From an archaeon (lineage in GTDB: Archaea > Micrarchaeota > Micrarchaeia > Anstonellales > Bilamarchaeaceae), in the NCBI GenBank assembly GCA_020052325.1, contig JAGVPF010000039.1:1-8972 (forward strand): a DNA stretch of 8,972 nt. The letters run 5' to 3'. Made by a program: the position numbers and the translations under genes. The notes below the pieces were generated by a model. That model was not told the origin of the DNA, did no database searches, and saw only the letters and a list, made by a program, of their open reading frames with translations. Numbering within the stretch: the stretch's first letter is position 1; the number at the start of each line of letters is the position of its first letter. Shown here in pieces: positions 1 through 6,979 of this stretch.

Positions 1-421
1 ACGATGCCTCAATCACGGAAGACATCGCAGCCAGGACAGACTGCTCGAGGGCGAGGTCGGAGTTGTCCACAACCACGCGCACGATGGAGCCGTTCCCCTT
101 CGCGAGCGCTTCCTCGAAGTCCTGCGGGACAAGAATCACCGCCCGCAGCCTGCCGTTCCTGAATGCGGTCATGGCATCCTCTTCGCTTCCGAAGCTCTGG
201 AGCTTGAATGCCTGGGACTGGTTAAGCCCGGAAAAGAGCGGGCTAGAGCTGATGTTCTCAGGCCCGGAGAGGCCTATCGGAAGGCCGTTTATCTCCATCG
301 AGCGGAACGAGGTCCCCATGAAGACCATGACGAATATCGGGAAGGCGAGCAGCACAAGGAGCATTGTGCGGTCGTGCACAACTTCGAGCATCTCCTTCTT
401 GATTGCCGAGAGGGCTTTCAT
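1..421 (-). CDS. ABC-2 type transporter permease, N-terminal part (runs off the left edge)
   Basis: This is the membrane subunit of an ABC exporter, encoded directly after its ATPase. The frame stays open from the ATG at 421 to the window edge, giving 140 residues of an incomplete protein. The N-terminus is a short basic cytoplasmic helix (MKALSAIKKEMLEVVHDR) followed by one strong membrane segment at about residues 19-36. After it comes a long extracytoplasmic domain with the layout usual for ABC-2 permeases of the ABC2_membrane_3 type. It includes a stretch of the form 'EEDAMTAFRNGRLRAVILVP' (about 80-99), which such proteins have before the remaining membrane helices; those helices would lie beyond the edge. 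The start codon overlaps the ATPase stop by four bases (ATGA on the minus strand, 421-418), so translation is probably coupled. The substrate cannot be told from this part. Family assignment is firm; the specific role is unknown. Confidence 0.85.
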   Translation of the reverse strand, partial: MKALSAIKKEMLEVVHDRTMLLVLLAFPIFVMVFMGTSFRSMEINGLPIGLSGPENISSSPLFSGLNQSQAFKLQSFGSEEDAMTAFRNGRLRAVILVPQDFEEALAKGNGSIVRVVVDNSDLALEQSVLAAMSSVIEAS

Positions 422-1149
422 TGGACCACCGGCTTCACAAGGTACGCAAAGACGTCCTCCATCTGCTTGAGCTTGTATTTCTTCTTCAAATCGGACGGGG
501 TGCCGCTGTCGACTATCCTCCCTGCGAACATGATGGCGACGCGCCCGCAGAGGTGCTCAATCTCCTCCATGTAATGCGAGGTTATAATTATCGTCTTCCT
601 GAGCGCGTGGAGCTCCTCGATGACCGCCCATATCTCGCGGCGCACAACGGGGTCCAGCCCCACGCTCGGCTCGTCAAGGAAAATGATTTTCGGGTCATGC
701 ACGAGCGAGCAGGCGATGTTGAGCCTTTTTTTCATGCCCCCTGAGAGCTTTGAGGCGAGCACGTCGCTTTTTTCAGTGAGCTTCATCTGTGAAAGCAGCC
801 TTTTTACCCGGTCCCTGGTGTCCGCGCCCGAGACGCCGAACTGCGATGCGAAATACTCCATGTTCTCCCGTACTGTGAGCGTCTCGTAGAACGAGTCTTC
901 CTGCGTGACGAACCCGATTTCAGGCCTCGATTTGCGGAACTCCTTCACTGTCTTCCCAAGGATGGTTATGGAGCCCGATGACGGGGCCAGCAGCCCGGAC
1001 ATCATGTTGAACGTGGTGGTCTTCCCGGAGCCGTTTGCGCCCAGCAGGCCGAACACCTCGCCTTCATCTACGGAAAACGAGATGCGGTCCACTATTATCC
1101 TGTCATTGATGACTTTCGCAAGCTCAGTCACCTGCACCGCTGATGCCAT
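418..1149 (-). CDS. ABC transporter ATP-binding protein of an ABC-2 type exporter
   Basis: This 243-residue protein is a complete single-domain ABC ATPase that would power the permease encoded after it. All expected motifs are present: Walker A GANGSGKTT (37-45), Q-loop Q83, signature LSGGM (135-139), Walker B IIFLDEP (155-161, with E160 as catalytic base), D-loop around GLD (164-166) and H-loop H192. The DPVVRREIW stretch after the D-loop and the short C-terminal end are typical of the CcmA/DrrA-like exporter class (multidrug, antibiotic, lipid or polysaccharide export), not of importers. It is the first gene of a two-gene minus-strand operon. The ATG at 1149 lies about 27 bp from the centre of a TATA-like element (1170-1181), consistent with a leaderless or nearly leaderless mRNA. 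The cargo is not predictable from the ATPase. A link to the divergent nucleotidyltransferases is possible but rests only on shared promoter DNA. Confidence 0.95.
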   Translation of the reverse strand: MASAVQVTELAKVINDRIIVDRISFSVDEGEVFGLLGANGSGKTTTFNMMSGLLAPSSGSITILGKTVKEFRKSRPEIGFVTQEDSFYETLTVRENMEYFASQFGVSGADTRDRVKRLLSQMKLTEKSDVLASKLSGGMKKRLNIACSLVHDPKIIFLDEPSVGLDPVVRREIWAVIEELHALRKTIIITSHYMEEIEHLCGRVAIMFAGRIVDSGTPSDLKKKYKLKQMEDVFAYLVKPVVQ

Positions 1150-1169
1150 GATGGCGCTTCCACGTCCGA

Positions 1170-1181
1170 GGTTTTTAAACC
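1170..1181. promoter_or_regulatory. Shared bidirectional TATA element between exporter operon and nucleotidyltransferase gene
   Basis: GGTTTTTAAACC is nearly palindromic, so it presents a TATA-like A/T core flanked by GG/CC on either strand. Its centre (about 1176) lies 27 bp from the minus-strand ATG at 1149 and 28 bp from the plus-strand ATG at 1204. Archaeal TATA boxes are usually centred about 25-27 bp before the transcript start, so both mRNAs would begin at or within a few bases of their start codons. No other A/T-rich stretch exists in the 54-bp gap. A purine-rich stretch (AGGAG at 1186-1190) could help ribosome binding for the plus-strand gene, but it is far from the ATG and would be outside a leaderless transcript. 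Confidence 0.7.
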
Positions 1182-1203
1182 GCGCAGGAGAAGAAGGCAG
1201 GAT

Positions 1204-1983
1204 ATGTCCGCGCGCGATATGGAGAAGGCGAACGCATTCCTCTCCGATTTCGTCTCACAGCTGAATTCGCGCGCGCCGTTCTTGGTCGATTACATCCTGC
1301 TCGGAGGCAGCGCGGCGCGCGGGGATTTCAGAATCGGCAGGAGCGACATGGACCTCATCGTGGTGGTGAAAAAAGACGGCGATGCCAAGGCCGTGAAGGA
1401 TGCGGCTTTCCCCCTTTTTTGGGAGCTCGATAAAAAGCACGGGTTGCAGCTGCGGGAAGCCCAGAACCAGAAGCTCGCCGAACGGATAATCCCGGCCCGC
1501 CCGTCCGTTCCGGAGGGTTATCCTCCGTTTATGGTGGTCGCCCCATCAAGTCCGAAGGCGGGGAAGATGGACCTGTTCTCCAAGCTGGACCCGATACATG
1601 GCTTTTCCAAATCCCTAGGCCAGAGCGGCCGGATGTCGATGAAGCTCATTTATGGGAAGAGGCCGGAGAGGGCGGGCTCGCAGGCGAACCACCGAAACGC
1701 CACGCCAGGCTTCATCACATACGACCTGCTCTCCGCAATCGCGATGGCTCCCATTGCTGTCATATCCCCGACCCGTGCATACAACCGCTCCATCCGCGCC
1801 GTGTTCTTCTCTTTCGAAAGCGACATCGTCCGCGGAATTCCGCTGCCCCTCTTCGTCCGCGAAGCCCTGTATGTGAAGAAGCACTTCCCGCAAGCCGGTT
1901 CCTCGGTTTCCTATCCGGAGAAGGTCCTATTCTGCCTCGCCGCCCCCATTCACATCATCATCCACAACCTCAGAAGGCGATGA
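1204..1983 (+). CDS. Nucleotidyltransferase-fold protein, copy 1 of a tandem pair
   Basis: This 259-residue protein has a Pol-beta superfamily (NTP_transf_2/MNT-like) nucleotidyltransferase core at the N-terminus. A helix (about 6-20) leads into strand YILLGGSAARGD (30-41), with the GSxxxG loop at 35-40, followed by SDMDL (47-51) carrying the metal-binding pair D48 and D50. Such enzymes move a nucleotide onto a small molecule, antibiotic, protein or RNA; the acceptor here is unknown. The usual third carboxylate on the next strand is not obvious: that region reads HGLQLREAQ, where E84 is the only candidate. A LIYGK stretch (about 148-152) resembles the 'LYGR' element of the superfamily. The C-terminal half has a hydrophobic stretch (about residues 170-192) and ends in a hydrophobic/basic tail (IHIIIHNLRRR). 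Residue numbering of the core is identical to that of the downstream paralogue, which supports the ATG at 1204. No HEPN partner, as in MNT/HEPN toxin-antitoxin pairs, is adjacent. Confidence 0.85.
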   Translation: MSARDMEKANAFLSDFVSQLNSRAPFLVDYILLGGSAARGDFRIGRSDMDLIVVVKKDGDAKAVKDAAFPLFWELDKKHGLQLREAQNQKLAERIIPARPSVPEGYPPFMVVAPSSPKAGKMDLFSKLDPIHGFSKSLGQSGRMSMKLIYGKRPERAGSQANHRNATPGFITYDLLSAIAMAPIAVISPTRAYNRSIRAVFFSFESDIVRGIPLPLFVREALYVKKHFPQAGSSVSYPEKVLFCLAAPIHIIIHNLRRR

Positions 1984-2057
1984 GCCTCCGGGCGCATCCT
2001 CAAGGCTGAACGCCCCTCCGCATGGCGGCGCATCCCGCCCGGCCCAAGGCGAAATCC

Positions 2058-2066
2058 TGATTAATG
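2058..2066 (+). promoter_or_regulatory. Weak TATA-like element before nucleotidyltransferase copy 2
   Basis: TGATTAATG is the only A/T-rich stretch in the 103-bp gap between the two paralogues and is centred about 25 bp before the ATG at 2087, the same geometry as the clearer boxes in this window. It is short and not a good TATA match. Copy 2 may simply be co-transcribed with copy 1. Confidence 0.3.
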
Positions 2067-2086
2067 CAGATGGTGAATGCTCCCGT

Positions 2087-2902
2087 ATGCCCAAGGGAGA
2101 CAATGCCGCGCTCGATGCCTTCCTGGATGATTTCGTCCGTGGAATCACGGCCGCATATCCGGATAAAATCGACTGCATCCTGCTTTCCGGAAGCGCGGCC
2201 CGCGGCGACTTCCAAATCGGGGAAAGCGACATCGACCTGCATATAATCCTCAAGGACGAGGGGGATGTTGCCGAAGTCGAACGGACGGCATCAAGCCTGT
2301 TCTGGGGGCTCAACCGCCGGCATGGTCTCAAGCTCGTGCGCTCATATGGGCGCAAGCTCGCAGGGGGCTTCTCTTTCCTGGCAGGCCAGGCTCCGATGGC
2401 GGCACGGCCCTTCTATGTCATGGGACCCGGCGGATGGCGCCTCAAGCTGCGGCCCCCGCTTTCGATAACCTCGATTCTTGGCCTGGAGCAGCAGCTCATG
2501 CGGGGGCGCATCAGGAACGGGAAAGTGCTTTTTGGGAGGAACGTGATGGAAGCCCCGGAAATCCTCGAAATCGCCAGCGAGCGCCGGCATTTCACGTACG
2601 ATTTCCTCGTCACGTTCGCCATTTTGCCATTATTTATCCTTGCGCCGGACCGCGTGCTGAAGCGCTGCGCGAACGGCATCCTCTTCACATTCGACGACCG
2701 GTATCAGGAAATCCGCAGGCTGTCGGGGGGCAGGGCGCAGGGTCCCGGGGTCCCGCGCAGCCTTTCGCTCGCAATCCTGGCATTCCGCCTCAAGGCCGAT
2801 TTCGCGGGCGAATCCGCGAAAATGGGCATCCTGGGGAAGTTCTGGTTCTGCATCAGGACGCCATTATACATACTCCGGCATACGTTCGAAACCCGTCGCT
2901 GA
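2087..2902 (+). CDS. Nucleotidyltransferase-fold protein, copy 2 of a tandem pair
   Basis: This 271-residue protein is a full-length paralogue of the gene before it. The core aligns without gaps: ILLSGSAARGDFQIGESDID (31-50) against ILLGGSAARGDFRIGRSDMD, with the same positions for G35, S36, D48 and D50. Further matched blocks are LFWGLNRRHGLKL (71-83), KVLFGR, HFTYDFLVTFAILPLF (matching FITYDLLSAIAMAPI) and a terminal hydrophobic/basic tail (RTPLYILRHTFETRR). The position equivalent to E84 of copy 1 is valine, so the third catalytic carboxylate seems absent and activity is uncertain. The strongly apolar FLVTFAILPLFILA segment could be a buried helix or a membrane-associating helix. The gap to copy 1 is 103 bp. 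The ATG at 2087 is chosen because it puts both paralogues in register from residue 1, although the frame stays open upstream. The acceptor substrate is unknown. Confidence 0.85.
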   Translation: MPKGDNAALDAFLDDFVRGITAAYPDKIDCILLSGSAARGDFQIGESDIDLHIILKDEGDVAEVERTASSLFWGLNRRHGLKLVRSYGRKLAGGFSFLAGQAPMAARPFYVMGPGGWRLKLRPPLSITSILGLEQQLMRGRIRNGKVLFGRNVMEAPEILEIASERRHFTYDFLVTFAILPLFILAPDRVLKRCANGILFTFDDRYQEIRRLSGGRAQGPGVPRSLSLAILAFRLKADFAGESAKMGILGKFWFCIRTPLYILRHTFETRR

Positions 2903-2942
2903 ATCGCCGCTGAGTAAGGTCCGGCTCCAACGGCAGATGACG

Positions 2943-2950
2943 ATATAAAC
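2943..2950 (+). promoter_or_regulatory. TATA box for the squalene/phytoene synthase operon
   Basis: ATATAAAC contains TATAAA at 2944-2949, centred about 27 bp before the ATG at 2974. The stretch between box and start has no convincing Shine-Dalgarno site and ends in an A/T-rich run (ATTATTATTAGA), as expected for an initiator region of a leaderless transcript. Confidence 0.7.
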
Positions 2951-2973
2951 CTTTCCAGCGCATTATTATTAGA

Positions 2974-3864
2974 ATGAGAAAAGGTGGGAAGCTGCACGTT
3001 GATTACAAGCACGCGGAAAATGCGATAAGCAAAGGCTCCAAGACCTTTCATTTCGCATCCCGCTTCATGGGCCGCGAGAGGCGGAACGCCTTCTATGCAA
3101 TTTATGCCTTCTGCAGGCACACCGACGACCTTGTCGACGACAACGAAGGAAACCCTCGCATACAGAAACTTCTCATACGCGACTGGAAGAGGCGATTCAT
3201 CGAGGCGTATGAGAACGGATACTCCTCAGACCCGGTTCTCAGCCCGTTCGTCCATGTCATGAAGAAATATGGCGTCCCGTTGCGCTACCCCCTCGAACTA
3301 ATCCGGGGCGTGAGCATGGACATCTCAAAAAAGGAATACGGCACGTTCACGGAACTGCGCCGCTACTGCTTCAGGGTCGCATCGGTGGTCGGGCTCATGC
3401 TGATGAGAATCTTTGGCATCGAGAATGCGAAGCGGTCCAAGCGCTGCGCAATCAACCTCGGCATAGCCATGCAGCTCACAAACATCCTCCGCGATGTCGG
3501 AGACGATGCGCGCATGGGCCGGGTCTATTTCCCGAAAGACGAGCTTGCAAAGTTCGGGCTGACAATCGGGGACATCCTCTCGCTTAGGAGGAAGGACGGC
3601 CTCATGGACTTCCTCAAGTTCCAGGTCGAGCGCGCCCGCAGGTACTACCGCGAGGCGATGAGCTGCATCGGGACGATACACAACGAGGTTCGCATGGTGA
3701 TAGCACTCGCATCGACGCTTTACCGCGAGATACTCGCCGTGATTGAGGAGAACGAATACGAGGTTTTCGGCAAGCGCGCCTATGTCAACACGATGCGGAA
3801 AATCACGCTCTACCTTCGCCTTGTCTTCATAGGCTATCCCCAGCCCTCACCAGATGGCGGATGA
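2974..3864 (+). CDS. Squalene/phytoene synthase family protein (head-to-head prenyl synthase)
   Basis: This 296-residue protein belongs to the SQS_PSY family, which joins two prenyl diphosphates head to head, giving squalene or its presqualene diphosphate intermediate (C15 units) or phytoene (C20 units). Both Asp-rich metal sites are intact: DDLVDD (51-56, preceded by YAIYAFCRHT) and RDVGDD (173-178, within QLTNILRDVGDDARMGRVYF). The block YCFRVASVVG (131-140) is also characteristic. The RVYFPKDELAKFGLT region resembles bacterial phytoene synthases and HpnC/HpnD-like enzymes more than eukaryotic-type squalene synthase, but the product cannot be decided here. Length is normal for the family. 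The C-terminus (KITLYLRLVFIGYP) is apolar and basic, fitting peripheral membrane contact. It is the first gene of a three-gene operon and overlaps the next by four bases (ATGA, 3861-3864). No desaturase, cyclase or other carotenoid gene is in the window. Confidence 0.92.
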   Translation: MRKGGKLHVDYKHAENAISKGSKTFHFASRFMGRERRNAFYAIYAFCRHTDDLVDDNEGNPRIQKLLIRDWKRRFIEAYENGYSSDPVLSPFVHVMKKYGVPLRYPLELIRGVSMDISKKEYGTFTELRRYCFRVASVVGLMLMRIFGIENAKRSKRCAINLGIAMQLTNILRDVGDDARMGRVYFPKDELAKFGLTIGDILSLRRKDGLMDFLKFQVERARRYYREAMSCIGTIHNEVRMVIALASTLYREILAVIEENEYEVFGKRAYVNTMRKITLYLRLVFIGYPQPSPDGG

Positions 3865-5126
3865 AAATGCTCGATACCCCCATCTTCCTCGCGCAGATGA
3901 AGCGCAACCAATGGCTCACTGGAAGCGCGCTCCGGAAAATTTCCGAAAAAAAGCTCATTTCCCTTATCGCGCACGCCCGCTCGTCCGTCCCTTTCTACAA
4001 GAAAAGCCTTGGCGGGATTCCAATGCGCTCCATCGATGATTTGCAGTCGCTTCCAATCCTGTCCAAGACCGACGTCCGCGACAATGCCGGCTCCTTCGTC
4101 AGCTCATCCTGCAGCAAGCGCGCCCTGCATGCGACTTACACCTCGGGTTCGACCGGCATCCAGGTTCCACTGTTCTATTCGCATGCGGAATCCGCCTACG
4201 GCGTCGCATTCGAGACCCACCACCTGACAGAATGCGGCGCGGGCATATTCGACCTGCAAGTCCGGATTGCCCATTACGAATCACGCCCGAACCTCCTCCA
4301 GTGCCTCGGTGTGTTCCGCTGCCGCTACCTCGACGTCAGGGCTGATGAGACCGAAACCCTGCTCCGCCTTGCATCGCTCAGGCCGGGCATCCTGATATCC
4401 TACCCGTCCATCCTCCTGCCCCTTGCCCGCATCAATTCTTCCGAAGGGCTCAATCTCCGGCTGAAGCTCGCATTGTCCGGGGGCGAAACGCTCACGCCGA
4501 TGGCCCGCAACGAGATATCATCCTCGTTCTCCTGCCCGGTCTTCGACCGCTACGGCTCGATGGAAAGCTCCTGGGTGGCATGGGAGTGCAAGGAAGGCAG
4601 CCTGCATATCCAGGAAGACATGGTGGTTGTGGAGATTGTCGGCCAACATGGGAAGAACCTTCCGGATGGCAAAGTAGGCACAATCGTTGTCACCCCGCTC
4701 TGGAGGCGGGCGATGCCCTTCATCAGGTACAGCCTCGGGGATAGCGGTTCATTCGGGCCCCCATGCACGTGCGGGCGCGGCCTCCGTACGCTGCGGGTGG
4801 CCCGCGGGCGGCAGGATGACATCCTCGTGCTTCCAAGCGGAAAAACCCGCTCAGCCCGCTCAATCAACCTTATGGACGACATCCCCGGCATGCTATCCTA
4901 CCAGATAATCCAGGAGCAGCCCTCCTTGTTCGTATTCCGATATGTCCCGTCCGATGGCCTTGGGGAAAAGGAGCGCAAAGAGGTCGAATCCAGAATCCGT
5001 GCCGGTTGCCTGGGTGAGGAAATCCGTGTCGAATTCGAGGAAGTCCCTTCGATTGTGCGTGGAAGGACAGGAAAAATCCAGACCGTTGTCTCAAAAATGA
5101 AGGCTGATTCAGGGAAAGGGGTTTGA
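3861..5126 (+). CDS. PaaK/CapK-family adenylate-forming enzyme (phenylacetate-CoA ligase-like)
   Basis: This 421-residue protein is an adenylate-forming (AMP-binding superfamily) enzyme of the PaaK / coenzyme F390 synthetase / CapK group, which activates a carboxylic acid with ATP, often on to a CoA thioester. Visible motifs are P-loop YTSGSTG (93-99), LALSGGETL (203-211), YGSME (231-235), RYSLGD (289-294, D294 expected to bind ribose), the Cys pair CTCGR (302-306) followed by GRQDD (316-320) as usual in PaaK/CapK proteins, and a C-terminal GRTGKIQ (401-407) in which K405 is the likely catalytic lysine. Length matches the family (about 430). Proteins of this group in biosynthetic clusters often have no aromatic-degradation role, and none is suggested here. 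The start overlaps the synthase stop (ATGA), so the two are co-translated. The acyl substrate is unknown; together with the downstream acyltransferase it might activate an acid for attachment to an isoprenoid-derived product (inference). Confidence 0.9.
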   Translation: MKMLDTPIFLAQMKRNQWLTGSALRKISEKKLISLIAHARSSVPFYKKSLGGIPMRSIDDLQSLPILSKTDVRDNAGSFVSSSCSKRALHATYTSGSTGIQVPLFYSHAESAYGVAFETHHLTECGAGIFDLQVRIAHYESRPNLLQCLGVFRCRYLDVRADETETLLRLASLRPGILISYPSILLPLARINSSEGLNLRLKLALSGGETLTPMARNEISSSFSCPVFDRYGSMESSWVAWECKEGSLHIQEDMVVVEIVGQHGKNLPDGKVGTIVVTPLWRRAMPFIRYSLGDSGSFGPPCTCGRGLRTLRVARGRQDDILVLPSGKTRSARSINLMDDIPGMLSYQIIQEQPSLFVFRYVPSDGLGEKERKEVESRIRAGCLGEEIRVEFEEVPSIVRGRTGKIQTVVSKMKADSGKGV

Positions 5127-5130
5127 TGTC

Positions 5131-5760
5131 TTGGTTGAGATAATCCTCCGCAGATACAAAAAAGAGGACGGGCCGCAGGTTGCCGGCGTTTTCCGCGATG
5201 CGAGCAACACGCTCCGCAAAAGCAGGGGCGGGACGCATCCGGATGAGGAAATAGACCGCCTTCTGGCCAGGGACGATAAGGGGCTTCTCGGAATGCTCCT
5301 CCGCGGCTCGATTGTCTATGTGGCCGAAGTAAAAGAAACCGGGGAGATTGCGGGCATCGGCGCCCTGACAAACAATATCGTCGCACGCGTGCTGAACTCC
5401 ACATACAGCCGGAACCATTATGTCAAGGGGGCGTTCCAGCATGGAAAAGCCGGTGTGAGCATAGGGCGCCCGCTCCGCGAGGCCACGCTGAATGAGGCGA
5501 GGCGTCTTGGCTACCGGAAGATGTACGGGTTCTCGACACCGGAAGCCGTCGGCTTCCACAAGAAATTCGGGGCGGTCTTCTTCCCGGAGCACAATACGAG
5601 GCTATTCGGGAGCGTGGTAGTGCAATATTACGAGATTGAGCTGCGCAAAACCCCCCTCAACCGCTTGCATCTGGAGCCATACGCGCACGGGCTGGGCAGG
5701 GTATACGGTTTCATCATGACACTGCTGGGTCGGCTATTCCGAAGGTCCAATCCTGCCTGA
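5131..5760 (+). CDS. GNAT-like N-acyltransferase, third gene of the isoprenoid/ligase operon
   Basis: This 209-residue protein has the layout of a GNAT acetyltransferase: N-terminal strand-helix (IILRRYKKEDGPQVAGVF, 4-21), central strands IVYVAEVKETGEIAGIGALT (61-80), an acyl-CoA-binding-like segment KAGVSIGRPLREATLNEARR (106-125), then LGYRKMYGFSTPEAVGFHKK (126-145) and FGAVFF, where GNATs usually have 'N..a...y.k.GF'. The pyrophosphate loop is a variant of the consensus (Q/R-x-x-G-x-G/A), so acyl-CoA binding is probable but not proved. The tail (about 186-209, GLGRVYGFIMTLLGRLFRR) could form an amphipathic basic helix that binds membranes. The only start giving a full domain is TTG at 5131, with AAAGGGG (5115-5121) as a ribosome-binding site. 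An ATG at 5126 overlapping the upstream stop (TGATG) is in another frame and stops after five codons. It may acylate a product of the two upstream enzymes; this is inference from the operon. Confidence 0.75.
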   Translation: MVEIILRRYKKEDGPQVAGVFRDASNTLRKSRGGTHPDEEIDRLLARDDKGLLGMLLRGSIVYVAEVKETGEIAGIGALTNNIVARVLNSTYSRNHYVKGAFQHGKAGVSIGRPLREATLNEARRLGYRKMYGFSTPEAVGFHKKFGAVFFPEHNTRLFGSVVVQYYEIELRKTPLNRLHLEPYAHGLGRVYGFIMTLLGRLFRRSNPA

Positions 5761-5820
5761 AAATTCCCTGTCCAATTCCGCTTCGTCATATGTCGATTCA
5801 ACCAGCGACAGTCACATGGG

Positions 5821-5828
5821 TTTAAATT
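5821..5828 (+). promoter_or_regulatory. TATA box for proBA
   Basis: TTTAAATT is centred about 26 bp before the proB ATG at 5851. Between the box and the ATG there is only CCTCCCGGCTGC-type sequence with no Shine-Dalgarno match, so the mRNA is probably leaderless. The rest of the 90-bp gap after the acyltransferase stop holds nothing else I can identify. Confidence 0.65.
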
Positions 5829-5850
5829 CACCTCCCGGCTGCTAACACTC

Positions 5851-6936
5851 ATGCGCATTGTCCTCAAGCTAGGCAGCTCCCTGCTTAATGGCGGGAGCGG
5901 CGTGAACACAATATTCATCGACCAGCTCGCCAGCCAGATTCTCGGCATGCCCGAGCACGAGTTCGCCATAGTCACATCCGGAGCGATATCCACCGGCATG
6001 AAGAAGCTCGGCCTTAATGAAAAGCCAAAGGACGTGGCCATGCTCCAGGCACTGGCCGCGATTGGCCAGAGCGACCTGATGAACGCATACGAGAACGCAT
6101 TCGAGGAGCGCAGGACGCTCGCACAGGTCCTCCTCACCAACGCTGACTTCTCAAACCGGATGAAATACCTCAACATCCGCAACACATTGAACACGCTTAT
6201 GTCGCACAAGGTCGCCCCCATCATCAACGAGAACGACACGGTCACGGTCCTCGACATAAAAAAGTCTGCATTCGGAGACAACGATGCCCTTGCCGCGCAT
6301 GTCGCAGTTGCCATCGACGCCGACTTGCTCCTGATTTTCACCGACGTGGACGGGCTTTTCGACAAGAACCCGAAAGAGCCCGGGGCGAAACTCATCCGGG
6401 AGGTACGGGCTATCAACGACGAGCTTATCACCGGGTGCTCCGGAACAAACTCGCTTGGCCGTGGCGGGATGGCGGCAAAGCTCCGCGCGGCGAAGATAGC
6501 CTCCGAAGCCTCGGTCAGGGTCATTGTTGCTAACGGGACGAATAACGGCGCGCTCAGGAAGGCAATCAACGGGGAAATCGGCACCGTGTTCATACCCGCA
6601 GAAAGCCCCCGGCTCAGCGAGGGGAAGCACTGGCTCGCATTCGCATCCGAGCCCAAGGGGCGCATCGTGGTTAACGCGCAGGCGATGATCTGCGCTATCG
6701 GCAAGAGCTGCGGAATCATCCCGCAGGATGTCATTTCCGTCAGCGGGAATTTCGACAAGGGCGACGTGCTGGAGATAGCGGCCGAAGACGGCCGCATCCT
6801 CTGCAAGGGCATAACGAACTATTTCTCGCACGAACTCGAGCGGATAAAGGGCAAGGATATCGAATCCATCTGCCGCGAGCTCGGGTTCGTCTATACCGAG
6901 GTCGTCGGGAGCTCGGACATGGCAGTAGTGGGATGA
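5851..6936 (+). CDS. proB: Glutamate 5-kinase with C-terminal PUA domain
   Basis: ProB phosphorylates the gamma-carboxyl of glutamate with ATP, the first step of proline synthesis, and hands the labile product to ProA. The 361 residues contain an amino-acid-kinase domain (1 to about 255): VLKLGSS (4-10, K6), VTSGAISTGM (41-50), NENDTVT (126-132), FGDNDALAA (141-149, glutamate-binding D/N/D), TDVDGLFDKNP (164-174) and GRGGMAAK (203-210, equivalent to the conserved lysine near E. coli K217). A PUA domain follows (about 268-350), as in long bacterial-type G5K enzymes. Length matches (E. coli 367). Proline feedback inhibition acts through the kinase domain in known enzymes; whether it holds here is untested. 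proA follows after a 43-bp gap, so this is a dedicated proBA operon. proC (pyrroline-5-carboxylate reductase) is not in the window. Confidence 0.97.
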   Translation: MRIVLKLGSSLLNGGSGVNTIFIDQLASQILGMPEHEFAIVTSGAISTGMKKLGLNEKPKDVAMLQALAAIGQSDLMNAYENAFEERRTLAQVLLTNADFSNRMKYLNIRNTLNTLMSHKVAPIINENDTVTVLDIKKSAFGDNDALAAHVAVAIDADLLLIFTDVDGLFDKNPKEPGAKLIREVRAINDELITGCSGTNSLGRGGMAAKLRAAKIASEASVRVIVANGTNNGALRKAINGEIGTVFIPAESPRLSEGKHWLAFASEPKGRIVVNAQAMICAIGKSCGIIPQDVISVSGNFDKGDVLEIAAEDGRILCKGITNYFSHELERIKGKDIESICRELGFVYTEVVGSSDMAVVG

Positions 6937-6979
6937 ATCGGGACGTAGCAATATGGACTGACGATTGGGGGAGATATCG

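Noticed and set aside
63..470. Plus-strand frame opposite the permease start
   Set aside because: The minus-strand frame encodes a recognisable ABC-2 permease N-terminus coupled to the ATPase; the plus-strand product has no recognisable features.
1984..2086. N-terminal extension of nucleotidyltransferase copy 2 into the gap (the frame is open there)
   Set aside because: No in-frame ATG was found upstream, and the ATG at 2087 puts the protein in exact register with copy 1 from the first residue.
4870..5592. 240-codon minus-strand frame across the ligase/acyltransferase junction
   Set aside because: It spans the ends of two well-supported plus-strand genes and shows no domain or ribosome-binding site.
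5628..6812. 394-codon open frame on the minus strand across proB
   Set aside because: It is antisense to a clearly functional proB. Long antisense frames are common in GC-rich genes with a strong third-base bias, and its translation is a low-complexity Ser/Arg/Pro-rich sequence without domains.
6965..6979. Five-residue longer proA starting at TTG 6965
   Set aside because: The GGGGGAG site at 6967-6973 is placed correctly for ATG 6980 and would otherwise be within the coding region; ATG also gives the usual family length.
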